Source of the DNA: Gemmatimonas sp. UBA7669
GTDB taxonomy: Bacteria; Gemmatimonadota; Gemmatimonadetes; Gemmatimonadales; Gemmatimonadaceae
Reading direction: 5' to 3'
DNA: 64,000 nt
NCBI RefSeq assembly: GCF_002483225.1
Contig: NZ_DLHL01000037.1
Span: forward strand, 1-64,000
The notes below the pieces were generated by a model. The model made no database searches, was not told where the DNA came from, and saw only the letters and a list, made by a program, of their open reading frames with translations. Made by a program: the position numbers and the translations under genes. Each line of letters begins with the position of its first letter. Position 1 is the first letter of the stretch. Positions 53,365 through 60,784 of the stretch are shown here, piece by piece.

Positions 53365-55713
53365 ATGACCGTCGCCGCGACCGCTTCCGCGACTACGGCC
53401 ACCAGCATCGGTGCCAAGGGCACCGATGCGGCCGAACTCGACTACCGCCCGTCCTACCTCGCCGCCACCGTGGCGGGGCTCGTGACCTTCCTGCTCTACC
53501 TGGTCACGCTCGCGCCGTCCACGTCCATGTGGGACACCAGCGAGTACATCGCTGCCGCCTACGTGCTTGGCCTGCCACATCCGCCGGGCAATCCGCTCTT
53601 CGTGCTCATCGGCCGCGTGTTCGCGGTGCTGCCCATCGCACCCACCGTGGCCATGCGCATCAATGTGCTGGCCGCATTGGTCAGTGCCGTGTCGGCGGGT
53701 TTCTGGTTCCTCGTCACCGAGCGCGTGCTCGTGCAGTGGATGCCGCGGCGCTGGCAGCGCATCATCGGCGGTTCGCTTGCCGTGCTCATTGGCGCCACCG
53801 CCTTCACGGTGTGGAACCAGTCGGTGGTGAACGAGAAGGTGTACACGGTGTCACTCGTTGGCCTGGCGTTCATCTGCTGGCTCACCGTGCGCTGGTGCGA
53901 CGATCCCGAAGGCCCGGTGGCAGATCGCCTGCTCGTGCTGATCGCCTATCTGCTTGGCCTTGGCTATACCAATCACATGGCCGGCATGCTGGCCGCACCG
54001 GCCGTGGGTCTGGCCGTGCTGATTCGTCGCCCGCAGACGGTCATGCGCTGGAAGCTGCTGGTGGCCTGCGCCGCCGCCCTGGTGTTCGGTCTCACGCCGT
54101 TTGCCACGCAGCCCATTCGCGCTGCGCACTTCCCCGCCATCAACGAAGGTGAGCCCACCGGATGCGTGACGGAAATCCGGATGGACTGCACGTTCAGCAA
54201 GCTCACGTACGACCGCTTCATGTACAATTTCAACCGCGGCCAATACGGCAAGCCGGAGCTCGGAGAGCGCCAGGCCCCGTTCACGGCGCAGGTGGGAATG
54301 TACTGGTTGTACTTCAAGTGGCAGTGGCTGCGTGACGCCTACAACGAGAACCCGGGTCTGCAGAATGGACTCGCCGTGTTCTACTTCATCCTCATCATCC
54401 TGGGTGGATGGATGCACTTCCAGAAGGATCGACGATCCTTCTGGTTCTTCGGACCACTCGTGTTCACGATGACGTTGGGGCTGATCTTCTACCTCAACTT
54501 CAAGTACGGTCACTCGCAGGCGCCCGAGCTGGGCGACTCCGTGCCGCGTGAAGTGCGTGACCGTGACTACTTCTATCTCTGGAGCTTCTCGGCGCTTTCC
54601 GTCTGGGCCGCGCTGGGCCTGTTCTATCTGTGGGAGACGGTGGCCACGCTGTTTGGCGCCGACGAAACGAAGCTGGGCAAGACCACCGTGGTGGAGCCGC
54701 GGCCACGCAGCTTCGCCATGGCCTCGCCGCTGCTCGTGGTGGCCTTCATCCCGCTCTTCGGCAACTGGACGCAAGCCTCGCGCTCTGGGCAGACCGACAC
54801 GGCCGACTTTGCGCGGGACCTGCTCAATTCGGTCGAGCCCTACGGCATCCTGATTACCGTGGGCGACAACGACACCTTCCCGCTGTGGTACGCGCAGGAA
54901 GTCGAAGGCGTGCGTCAGGACGTGATCGTGGCCAACACCTCGCTCATGAACACCGACTGGTATGTGCGACAGCTCATTCGCAATCCGGTGCGGGAGTATG
55001 ACGAGGCCAAGGGGCCGGCCATCTACAAGGGTGGCAACTGGAAGAAGCCCAGCGGCCCGCCGTTCAACCTCACTTACGACGAAGCCGACGCGCTGCCGCT
55101 CTACATCCCCACGCCGCAGAACGCCGCCTTCCAGAAGGGCAACATCATTGCCCAGCCGCGTTCGCCGCAGCTCATGAAGTCCGACCAGCTCGTGTACTTC
55201 ATGTTACGTGACGCCTTCCCCGATCGGCCGCTGTACTTCAGCCGCACCGCCGGCGGGTATCCGTATGAGCTGGGCCTCGAGCGCTATGTGGTGACGCAGG
55301 GCATGGCCAAGAAGCTCATGCCCGACCCGCAGGAGCCGGGCGGTGATCTCGTTGTCATTCCCGGCGAAGGCCTCGTGGACGTGAAGCGCTCGTACGAGCT
55401 CTGGAGCTCGGTGTTCACCGCCACCAAGTCGCTCGCGGCCCGCAACGGCTGGGTGGACGACGCGTCGGTGGGCATCCCCGATCTCTACGTCATCAGCGGC
55501 ATCACGCTCGCGGAAGCGCTTGCGCAGACCGGGCGGATGGCCCGCGCCGATTCCGTGTACAACCAGTCGCGCGAGATCGCCAAGGCCATGCGCCGCGAAA
55601 GTGTGTTCGGCTTCGAGCGCGTGGCGCAGCCCTTCGCACAGCCCGGCAACGACACGGCCGCACAGCAATTGCTGTTGCCGGCCGATACGGGCCGCGACAG
55701 CAGCCGCAACTAG
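53365..55713 (+). CDS. DUF2723 membrane glycosyltransferase-like protein
   Basis: From the ATG at 53365 it has 782 aa with about ten membrane helices in the first two thirds and a large soluble C-terminal region. It matches DUF2723 (glycosyltransferase family 117, related to protein O-mannosyltransferases): the hallmark region LYLVTLAPSTSMWDTSEYIAAAY and LPHPPGNPLFVL near the N-terminus holds the probable catalytic acidic residue. It probably transfers sugar from a lipid carrier to an exported acceptor. Codons upstream of 53365 run through the intergenic terminator area and were excluded. Confidence 0.9.
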   Translation: MTVAATASATTATSIGAKGTDAAELDYRPSYLAATVAGLVTFLLYLVTLAPSTSMWDTSEYIAAAYVLGLPHPPGNPLFVLIGRVFAVLPIAPTVAMRINVLAALVSAVSAGFWFLVTERVLVQWMPRRWQRIIGGSLAVLIGATAFTVWNQSVVNEKVYTVSLVGLAFICWLTVRWCDDPEGPVADRLLVLIAYLLGLGYTNHMAGMLAAPAVGLAVLIRRPQTVMRWKLLVACAAALVFGLTPFATQPIRAAHFPAINEGEPTGCVTEIRMDCTFSKLTYDRFMYNFNRGQYGKPELGERQAPFTAQVGMYWLYFKWQWLRDAYNENPGLQNGLAVFYFILIILGGWMHFQKDRRSFWFFGPLVFTMTLGLIFYLNFKYGHSQAPELGDSVPREVRDRDYFYLWSFSALSVWAALGLFYLWETVATLFGADETKLGKTTVVEPRPRSFAMASPLLVVAFIPLFGNWTQASRSGQTDTADFARDLLNSVEPYGILITVGDNDTFPLWYAQEVEGVRQDVIVANTSLMNTDWYVRQLIRNPVREYDEAKGPAIYKGGNWKKPSGPPFNLTYDEADALPLYIPTPQNAAFQKGNIIAQPRSPQLMKSDQLVYFMLRDAFPDRPLYFSRTAGGYPYELGLERYVVTQGMAKKLMPDPQEPGGDLVVIPGEGLVDVKRSYELWSSVFTATKSLAARNGWVDDASVGIPDLYVISGITLAEALAQTGRMARADSVYNQSREIAKAMRRESVFGFERVAQPFAQPGNDTAAQQLLLPADTGRDSSRN

Positions 55714-55798
55714 TTCGCCTGGTATTGCCGTGGTCTTTCGCACGTCGGGGATCGACCACAGTCGGTCCCCGCGTCGTTTCCTCACTCAGGAGTCGTCC

Positions 55799-57019
55799 GT
55801 GCGTCGCATGCTTTCGCTCGTTGCCGCTTCACTGCTGTCCACACCGTTCGTTACGTCGTCATCCGCACTGCAGGCCCAGGGCGGCTTCCGTGGCGGCACG
55901 CAGATCAAGGACGGCGAGTCCTGCCCCGCGGGCATGACGGAAATCCGTCCGCGCACCTGTCTCGCGCCCGAGGGCGCGGTGCCCAGCATCGTCGACTATC
56001 GCCCCAAGTCGACACTCAAGGTCCCCGCCAACATGCGGCGTGCCGCAAAGTTTCCGGTGGTGGATTTCCACGGCCACCCGGGCGGCGCGCAGATCGGCAG
56101 TGTCGAGGCGCTCGAACGCTTCCGGTACACGCTCGACTCCATCAACGTGCGCCTCATGGTGGTGGCCGGCAACGTGTCCGGCGATCGCCTCACGCAGGGC
56201 CTCGCCCTCGTCAAGCAGTCGCCGTCCATGAAGAACCGCGTGGTGTTCCTCACCGGCATCAATTTCAGCGGTGTCGGCTCGCCAGGTTGGGCCGAGCGCG
56301 CGGTGGCGCAGCTTGAGGCCGACGTGAAGGCCGGTGCCGTGGGCATCGGCGAGGTGGGCAAGGGCTTTGGTCTGTCCACGCGCAAGGCCGACGGCTCGCG
56401 CCTCAAGCTCAATGACCCGGAACTCAAGCCGGTGTGGGCCGCCGCGGCGCGCCTCAAGCTGCCGGTGTTCATTCACACGGCGGACCCGCAGGAGTTCTTC
56501 CGCGATCTCGATTACACCAACGAGCGCTGGCTCGAGCAGGCGCTCTTCCCCGAGCGTCGCTATCCGCAGGATCGCTACCCGAGCTTCGAGCAGCTCATGA
56601 ACGAGCGCGACAGCCTCTTCCGCGCCAACCCGCAAACCACCTTTGTCGCGGCGCACCTTGGCTGGCATGCCAACGACCTCGGGCGACTGGGCAAGATGTT
56701 CGACGAGATGCCCAACGTGCTCGGCGAAATGGGCGCGGTGCTCTACGACATTGGCCGTCAGCCGCGCGCGGCGCACGACTTCTTCGTGAAGTACCAGGAC
56801 CGCATTCTCTTTGGCAAGGACAGCTTCCAGCCCGAGGAGTATCCGTACTACTGGCGTGTGCTGGAAACGCGGGATGACTACTTCGATTACTACCGCGACT
56901 ATCACGCCTTCTGGAAGCTCTACGGCATCGACTTGCCGGATGCCGTGCTCAAAAAGGTGTACTACCAGAACGCGCTGCGCATCATGCCGGCCGTGCCTTC
57001 GGCGGGCTGGCCCAAGTAA
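55799..57019 (+). CDS. Exported amidohydrolase (amidohydrolase_2 family)
   Basis: 406 aa. The GTG at 55799 was chosen because AGGAG lies six bases upstream; it gives a signal peptide (RRMLSLVAASLLSTPFV). The body is a TIM-barrel metal hydrolase: VVDFHGHPG (first metal His pair), VFIHTADP, FVAAHLGWHANDL and the late Asp in ILFGKDSFQP. Members decarboxylate or hydrolyse small ring compounds; the substrate is unknown. An ATG nine bases downstream is the alternative start. The gene is followed by a dispersed palindromic element acting as a terminator. Confidence 0.88.
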   Translation: MRRMLSLVAASLLSTPFVTSSSALQAQGGFRGGTQIKDGESCPAGMTEIRPRTCLAPEGAVPSIVDYRPKSTLKVPANMRRAAKFPVVDFHGHPGGAQIGSVEALERFRYTLDSINVRLMVVAGNVSGDRLTQGLALVKQSPSMKNRVVFLTGINFSGVGSPGWAERAVAQLEADVKAGAVGIGEVGKGFGLSTRKADGSRLKLNDPELKPVWAAAARLKLPVFIHTADPQEFFRDLDYTNERWLEQALFPERRYPQDRYPSFEQLMNERDSLFRANPQTTFVAAHLGWHANDLGRLGKMFDEMPNVLGEMGAVLYDIGRQPRAAHDFFVKYQDRILFGKDSFQPEEYPYYWRVLETRDDYFDYYRDYHAFWKLYGIDLPDAVLKKVYYQNALRIMPAVPSAGWPK

Positions 57020-57040
57020 GCGCTGCCGGATCCGGCTGGA

Positions 57041-57121
57041 CTGATTATCACGGAGTACTCGGACAAAAAGGGAAACCACAGGATCTGCATTCCGCAGTTT
57101 CTGTGGTTTCTTCTTTTGTGC
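57041..57121. repeat. Dispersed palindromic element, copy 5 (terminator-like on plus strand)
   Basis: The left end CTGATTATCACGGA is identical to the end of copy 2. The inner stem AAACCACAG (57073-57081) / CTGTGGTTT (57101-57109) is followed by CTTCTTTTGTG. On the plus strand this is a stem plus T-rich tail 50 bases after the amidohydrolase stop. Confidence 0.72.
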
Positions 57122-57163
57122 GCGCTGCTGACCAGGCCGTGTGGGGGCCGAGATCAATAACAA

Positions 57164-57335
57164 CTCACGCAGGGGAATGGAGGGCGCAGAGTACGCAGAG
57201 GAGGGTGAAAGAATGGGCTGATTTTACATCCTTATCCGTGCTGTTTCCGCTTCATCCGCGTGATCCGCGACAAGGCAGTTGAGCCCCCGACTGCATCTCT
57301 CTGCGGCCTCTGCGCCCTCTATTCCTCTGCGTGAG
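57164..57335. repeat. Long palindromic element, copy B
   Basis: 172 bp with ends CTCACGCAGGGG and CCTCTGCGTGAG, inner arms GGAGGGCGCAGAG / CTCTGCGCCCTC, and the same core as copy A at 38326-38491 (ATCCGCGTGATCCGCGAC followed by AAGGCAGTTGAGCCC). The two copies differ mainly in the loop and by about six bases in length. Confidence 0.8.
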
Positions 57336-57375
57336 CTGTTCACGATCTCAAGGAATGAACAAAGACCTCTGAACG

Positions 57376-57447
57376 AAAAAACCACAGAACCTGCAGTGTG
57401 CAGATCCTGTGGTTTCCTTGGTTGTCCGCGGAATCCGCGATAGTCAG
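57376..57447 (-). terminator. Dispersed palindromic element, copy 6, folding as terminator of the BI-1 gene
   Basis: On the minus strand the arms AACCACAGGATCTGCA and TGCAGGTTCTGTGGTT pair with one internal mismatch around a 3-base loop and are followed by a run of T (plus 57376-57380 is AAAAA). The outer sequence GTTGTCCGCGGAATCCGCG matches copy 1. It lies just beyond the BI-1 stop codon. Confidence 0.75.
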
Positions 57448-57459
57448 TAAGTCAACGTG

Positions 57460-58215
57460 TCAGTCGCGACGCCCCTGCAGGCGCGACAGCAAACGAAGCA
57501 GCTCGAGGTACAGCCAGATGAGAGTGACCATGAGCCCAAACGCCGCGAACCATTCCATGGCCTTCGGCGCGCCCATGCGCACGCCTTCTTCGATTCGGTC
57601 GAAATCCAGCACCAGATTGAGCGCCGCCACGCCAGCGATGGCGAGATTGATGCCGATGGCCAACATCCCCGACGACGTGAAGTAGCCGATGTTCACGCCG
57701 AAGAAGCCAAGTACGAACGAGATGAGATAGAACAGCATGATACCCATCATGGCCGCCATCATCATGCGCTTGAACCCTTCCGTCGCGCGCAGGATGCGGA
57801 AGCGATACAGCACGAACACGCCCGCCGCCACACCGATGGTGAGCAGCACCGCCTGCTGCGGCAGACCCGCAAAGCGCAGGTTGTAAAGCGCGGAGATGCC
57901 GCCGAGAAACACACCTTCGAGCGACGCATACAGCGGCGCCGTCCAGCGCGCCCACATGGGCTTGAAGGCCGTCACCATGGCGAGAATGAACCCGCCAATA
58001 CCGCCGATGAGCATGGCCGGCGTGATGAGCTCCACGCGGCCGGCCGACACCTGCTGCCAGGTGAGTGCCGAGGAGAACGCCAGCACCAGCAGCAGCACAC
58101 CCGCCTTGCCGGCCGTGCCGGCCACCGTCATGGGCGTAGCTGCGTCCAGACCCAGCGTGTTGCGGGCCGTGTCGGCAAACTTGGAGAGTACCGGGTTGTT
58201 GCTGCGCATGATCAC
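57460..58215 (-). CDS. Bax inhibitor-1/YccA family membrane protein
   Basis: 251 aa with seven hydrophobic helices (GVLLLVLAFSSALTW, LIGGIGGFILAMVTAF, VLLTIGVAAGVFVLY, AAMMGIMLFYLISFVLGFF and others), the BI-1-like family, subgroup YccA/DUF1112. Bacterial members are proton/calcium-leak channels or interact with FtsH; the role here is unknown. It is flanked downstream by a repeat-derived terminator and upstream by the DgcN-like gene (86 bp). Confidence 0.88.
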   Translation of the reverse strand: MIMRSNNPVLSKFADTARNTLGLDAATPMTVAGTAGKAGVLLLVLAFSSALTWQQVSAGRVELITPAMLIGGIGGFILAMVTAFKPMWARWTAPLYASLEGVFLGGISALYNLRFAGLPQQAVLLTIGVAAGVFVLYRFRILRATEGFKRMMMAAMMGIMLFYLISFVLGFFGVNIGYFTSSGMLAIGINLAIAGVAALNLVLDFDRIEEGVRMGAPKAMEWFAAFGLMVTLIWLYLELLRLLSRLQGRRD

Positions 58216-58301
58216 CTGGGAGTCAACGGGAAAACGAACCGTTCAGAAGCAGAACCTGGCGCCGTCTGTCACGGCGACCTGATTGGAGTATCGACCCCGA
58301 G

Positions 58302-59309
58302 TCATACCCCGGGCAAGGTGGAAACGATCGCGTCCACGCCGCCGCGCATCGGATCACACACCGGAACGCCAAGCAGCGCCTCCACCTCGGCCCGATACGT
58401 CACCCACGCGGCTTCGTCGAGCGCCGAGGAGTTGATACTCACGCCGGCCAGCCGCACCGCCGGGTTGGTGAGCCGGGCCAACCGCAGATACAGGTCGGCC
58501 GCTTCGTTGAGCGGTGGGATGGGAAAGCCTGGGCGATGCTCGATGGTAAGCCGCGTTGGGTCGTGACAGAGCACGAGAAAGTCCGGCTGCGAGCCATGCA
58601 ACAGCCCCAGCGTCACCGCCGCATATGCCGGATGAAACAGCGAGCCCTGCCCCTCAATGACGTCAAAGTGATCGGCGTCGTTGTCCGGCGACAACACCTC
58701 GGCGGCGCCGGCAACAAAGTCTGATATGACGGCATCGATGGGAATTCCCTCGCCGGCAATCATGATGCCCGTCTGCCCGGTAGCGCGAAATGTGGCCTTC
58801 GCTCCACGCGCCTTCAGCGCCTGCGTGAGCGCCAGTGCCGTGTACTTCTTGCCGAGGGCGCAGTCGGTGCCGACGGTGGCAATGCGCAGTCCGCTGCGTT
58901 TGCGACCTGTGCCGGCCGGATACGGCTGCTGCAGGTGCCGCACGTCGACCAGGCGCACTCCGCGCCGCGCCGCCGCTTCAACAAGCACCGGAAACGACGA
59001 CAGCCGCGTGTGCATACCGCTCACGAGGTCGAGACCCGCTTCGATGGCCGCGAGCAGGTCCGGCAGCCACGCGTCGGGCACGGCGCCACCCACCGAGGCA
59101 ATGCCGATGACGAGACTTCCCGCACCCTGCGCCGCCGCTTCGGCTGGCGAGAGACGCGACAGGCCAAGCTGCACGGGGCAGCCCGGCACACTCCATTCAC
59201 CCAGCACGTGCTGCGGGCACCAGTCCCGCAGCCCCTTGGCCGTCTTGGCGTCGGTCTCGTGACGGGAATCGCCGAGATACAACAGATAGGGCGTGCGCAG
59301 AGTCAGCAT
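58302..59309 (-). CDS. DUF1611 (DgcN-like) P-loop protein
   Basis: 335 aa. An N-terminal Rossmann-like domain (about 1-125) is followed by a P-loop domain with GTDCALGKKYTALAL (about 145-160), as in the DUF1611/DgcN family, recently linked to D-glutamate acetylation in marine bacteria. In many genomes it neighbours a dipeptide epimerase or DgcA dehydrogenase; neither is adjacent here. Upstream lies a 14-bp tandem repeat. Confidence 0.85.
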   Translation of the reverse strand: MLTLRTPYLLYLGDSRHETDAKTAKGLRDWCPQHVLGEWSVPGCPVQLGLSRLSPAEAAAQGAGSLVIGIASVGGAVPDAWLPDLLAAIEAGLDLVSGMHTRLSSFPVLVEAAARRGVRLVDVRHLQQPYPAGTGRKRSGLRIATVGTDCALGKKYTALALTQALKARGAKATFRATGQTGIMIAGEGIPIDAVISDFVAGAAEVLSPDNDADHFDVIEGQGSLFHPAYAAVTLGLLHGSQPDFLVLCHDPTRLTIEHRPGFPIPPLNEAADLYLRLARLTNPAVRLAGVSINSSALDEAAWVTYRAEVEALLGVPVCDPMRGGVDAIVSTLPGV

Positions 59310-59367
59310 GCTCGCAAATTGTGCATCTGAACCAAGTGGGCGCCAGCGGCAGGCCTGGAGCCCTGAG

Positions 59368-59462
59368 CCGCCAGCGCCGTCCCGCCAGCGCCGTCCCGCC
59401 AGCGCCGTCCCGGCAGCGCCGTCCCGGCAGCGCCGTCCCGCCAGCGCCGTCCCGGCAGCGCC
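59368..59462. repeat. 14-bp tandem repeat, about 6.8 units
   Basis: Unit CCGCCAGCGCCGTC, alternating in part with the variant CCGGCAGCGCCGTC: units 1-3 and 6 have CCGCC, and 4, 5 and 7 have CCGGC. It lies between the starts or ends of two minus-strand genes (DgcN-like start at 59309, chelatase-like stop at 59470). It shows no coding function and is probably prone to copy-number change. Confidence 0.9.
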
Positions 59463-59469
59463 CAGCTAC

Positions 59470-60486
59470 TCAGCGCTGGGCCGCTGCCTTGACCGCGGTG
59501 CCACTCACCGCCTCACGCACGCGCGACTCCACCCAGCGCGCCATCGCCGGATGCGGCAGAATGGTTTCGGCGACGTAGCGCGACTTCGTGCCGGCAATGT
59601 CATTGGCCACCTTGCTGCGGCTCACCACGCCACGCGACAGCAGCACCGGGACTACCATCACCTCACGGCCGGTCAGCTGATTCTGCAGATCGATCAGTTC
59701 GCGCACGCGGATCACCGCCTCGGCCCGCACATGCGCGGGGGCATCGTCGCGGACCATCTCGAGCCGCACATCGCGGTAGCCCGTACGCGCCTTCACCGAG
59801 TCGGCCACCACACGGAGATTCTGCATCCAGTGCGCGTAGTCTTCGGCGCTGTTGGGACCATGCCCCACGATCAGGAGCGCATGTTCGCGCGGCGTGTTGG
59901 TCATGGCGCGCGCACGATCCGTGAGCACATCAGCCAGCTCGGGCGCACTGTCGATGGCCTTGGTCATCACCATTGGCACCGACGTGCGCGGCTTCTCGAT
60001 GCCCGCCATGTGGAGGTGATGCTGCATCATGTCGTCGAGCGTGATGCTGTCGCCTGCGAGATAGCGGATCTGATCGTAGTGGCCGCTATGGCTGGAGACG
60101 AGCATGGGCACGACCACGATGCGCGAGGCGCCGCCCTTCTCGAGGCGCGCCACCACGTCCTGGAAGCGCGTCTTGGCCGCGGCCGGTCCCATGAGGAAGG
60201 ACACTTCCACCGGGGCGCCCGTCTTCACCTGCCGCGCCACGTCCAGCACGTGCTGGTTCCACACCGAGTCGCCACCATGCGCCACAATGATGGTGGCCGG
60301 GGTGCCGGCGGCAGCCGCAAAGGCCTTGGCCGCGGCGCTTGACGCCGGCGACGGTGAGGCCACCGCCGGTGCCGGAGCCCCATGCTGGCTGTGGTCCTGC
60401 GCCTGGCCGCGAACCGTGGCCGGGGCCACCACGGCCAGCATCAGCGCCGACAACGCGGACGTCAGGGGCAGAAAACCACGACGCAT
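59470..60486 (-). CDS. Exported double-CbiX (sirohydrochlorin chelatase-like) protein
   Basis: A 338-aa protein from the ATG at 60486, which gives a clean signal peptide (RRGFLPLTSALSALMLAVV, cleavage after TVRGQ). His-rich DHSQHG follows. Two CbiX-type chelatase domains are seen: TIIVAHGGDSVWNQH with VVPMLVSSHSGHYDQ, and ALLIVGHGPNSAEDYAHW with VMVVPVLLSRGVV. Cytosolic CbiX/SirB insert Co or Fe into sirohydrochlorin; this one is exported, so a periplasmic metal-binding role is more likely. An ATG at 60528 is an alternative start. A promoter with an operator-like palindrome lies upstream. Confidence 0.8.
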   Translation of the reverse strand: MRRGFLPLTSALSALMLAVVAPATVRGQAQDHSQHGAPAPAVASPSPASSAAAKAFAAAAGTPATIIVAHGGDSVWNQHVLDVARQVKTGAPVEVSFLMGPAAAKTRFQDVVARLEKGGASRIVVVPMLVSSHSGHYDQIRYLAGDSITLDDMMQHHLHMAGIEKPRTSVPMVMTKAIDSAPELADVLTDRARAMTNTPREHALLIVGHGPNSAEDYAHWMQNLRVVADSVKARTGYRDVRLEMVRDDAPAHVRAEAVIRVRELIDLQNQLTGREVMVVPVLLSRGVVSRSKVANDIAGTKSRYVAETILPHPAMARWVESRVREAVSGTAVKAAAQR

Positions 60487-60568
60487 CGGGAGACCGGCCG
60501 CAGGCTGGAAGGGAACGAAAGTGATCATGGCAGGGTTAGTTGAGAACGGCCATCAACAAAGACTCCGA

Positions 60569-60597
60569 ATATTGAACCCGATACCCGAGTATGTCAA
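60569..60597 (-). promoter_or_regulatory. Sigma-70-type promoter of the exported chelatase-like gene
   Basis: On the minus strand TTGACA (60597-60592) and CAATAT (60574-60569) are 17 bases apart, a near-consensus promoter. Transcription should start near 60562. The -35 box sits in the spacer of the palindrome at 60581-60605. Confidence 0.75.
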
Positions 60598-60605
60598 TCG
60601 GGTAT
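60581..60605. promoter_or_regulatory. Palindromic operator candidate bracketing the -35 box
   Basis: ATACCCGA (60581-60588) and TCGGGTAT (60598-60605) are a perfect 8-bp inverted repeat with a 9-base spacer that contains the whole -35 hexamer. A dimeric repressor bound here would exclude RNA polymerase. No regulator gene is adjacent. Confidence 0.65.
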
Positions 60606-60695
60606 GGAATCGGGCCGACACAATTCGCCTGTGCGTGACACCCTGATACATTTCGCCGCACTCCCACTCCGCCCTCGGGCGGGGCGCGGGATTCA

Positions 60696-60782
60696 GGGGG
60701 GATGGTCGAGTGGTTTAAGGCTCCGGTCTTGAAAACCGGCGTACCGGCAACGGTACCGTGGGTTCGAATCCCACTCCCCCCG
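60696..60782 (+). tRNA. tRNA-Ser (UGA anticodon)
   Basis: 87 nt with a long variable arm. Acceptor GGGGGGA/TCCCCCC, anticodon stem CCGGT/ACCGG with loop CTTGAAA (anticodon TGA), variable hairpin GTACCG-4-CGGTAC, T arm GTGGG-TTCGAAT-CCCAC, discriminator G as in serine tRNAs. CCA is not encoded. A protein start codon follows two bases after the discriminator. Confidence 0.95.
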
Positions 60783-60784
60783 CT

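Larger units (their letters stand above)
57020..57459. other. Gene-free 440-bp region made of dispersed repeats
   Basis: It lies between the convergent amidohydrolase and BI-1 genes. It holds a short palindromic element (57041-57121), the long element copy B (57164-57335) and another short element (57376-57447). A perfect palindrome GCCGGATCCGGC lies at 57025-57036. No protein gene is supported. Confidence 0.8.

Noticed and set aside
59368..59462. Possible CRISPR array
   Set aside because: Units are 14 bp and directly adjacent, with no spacers and no cas genes.
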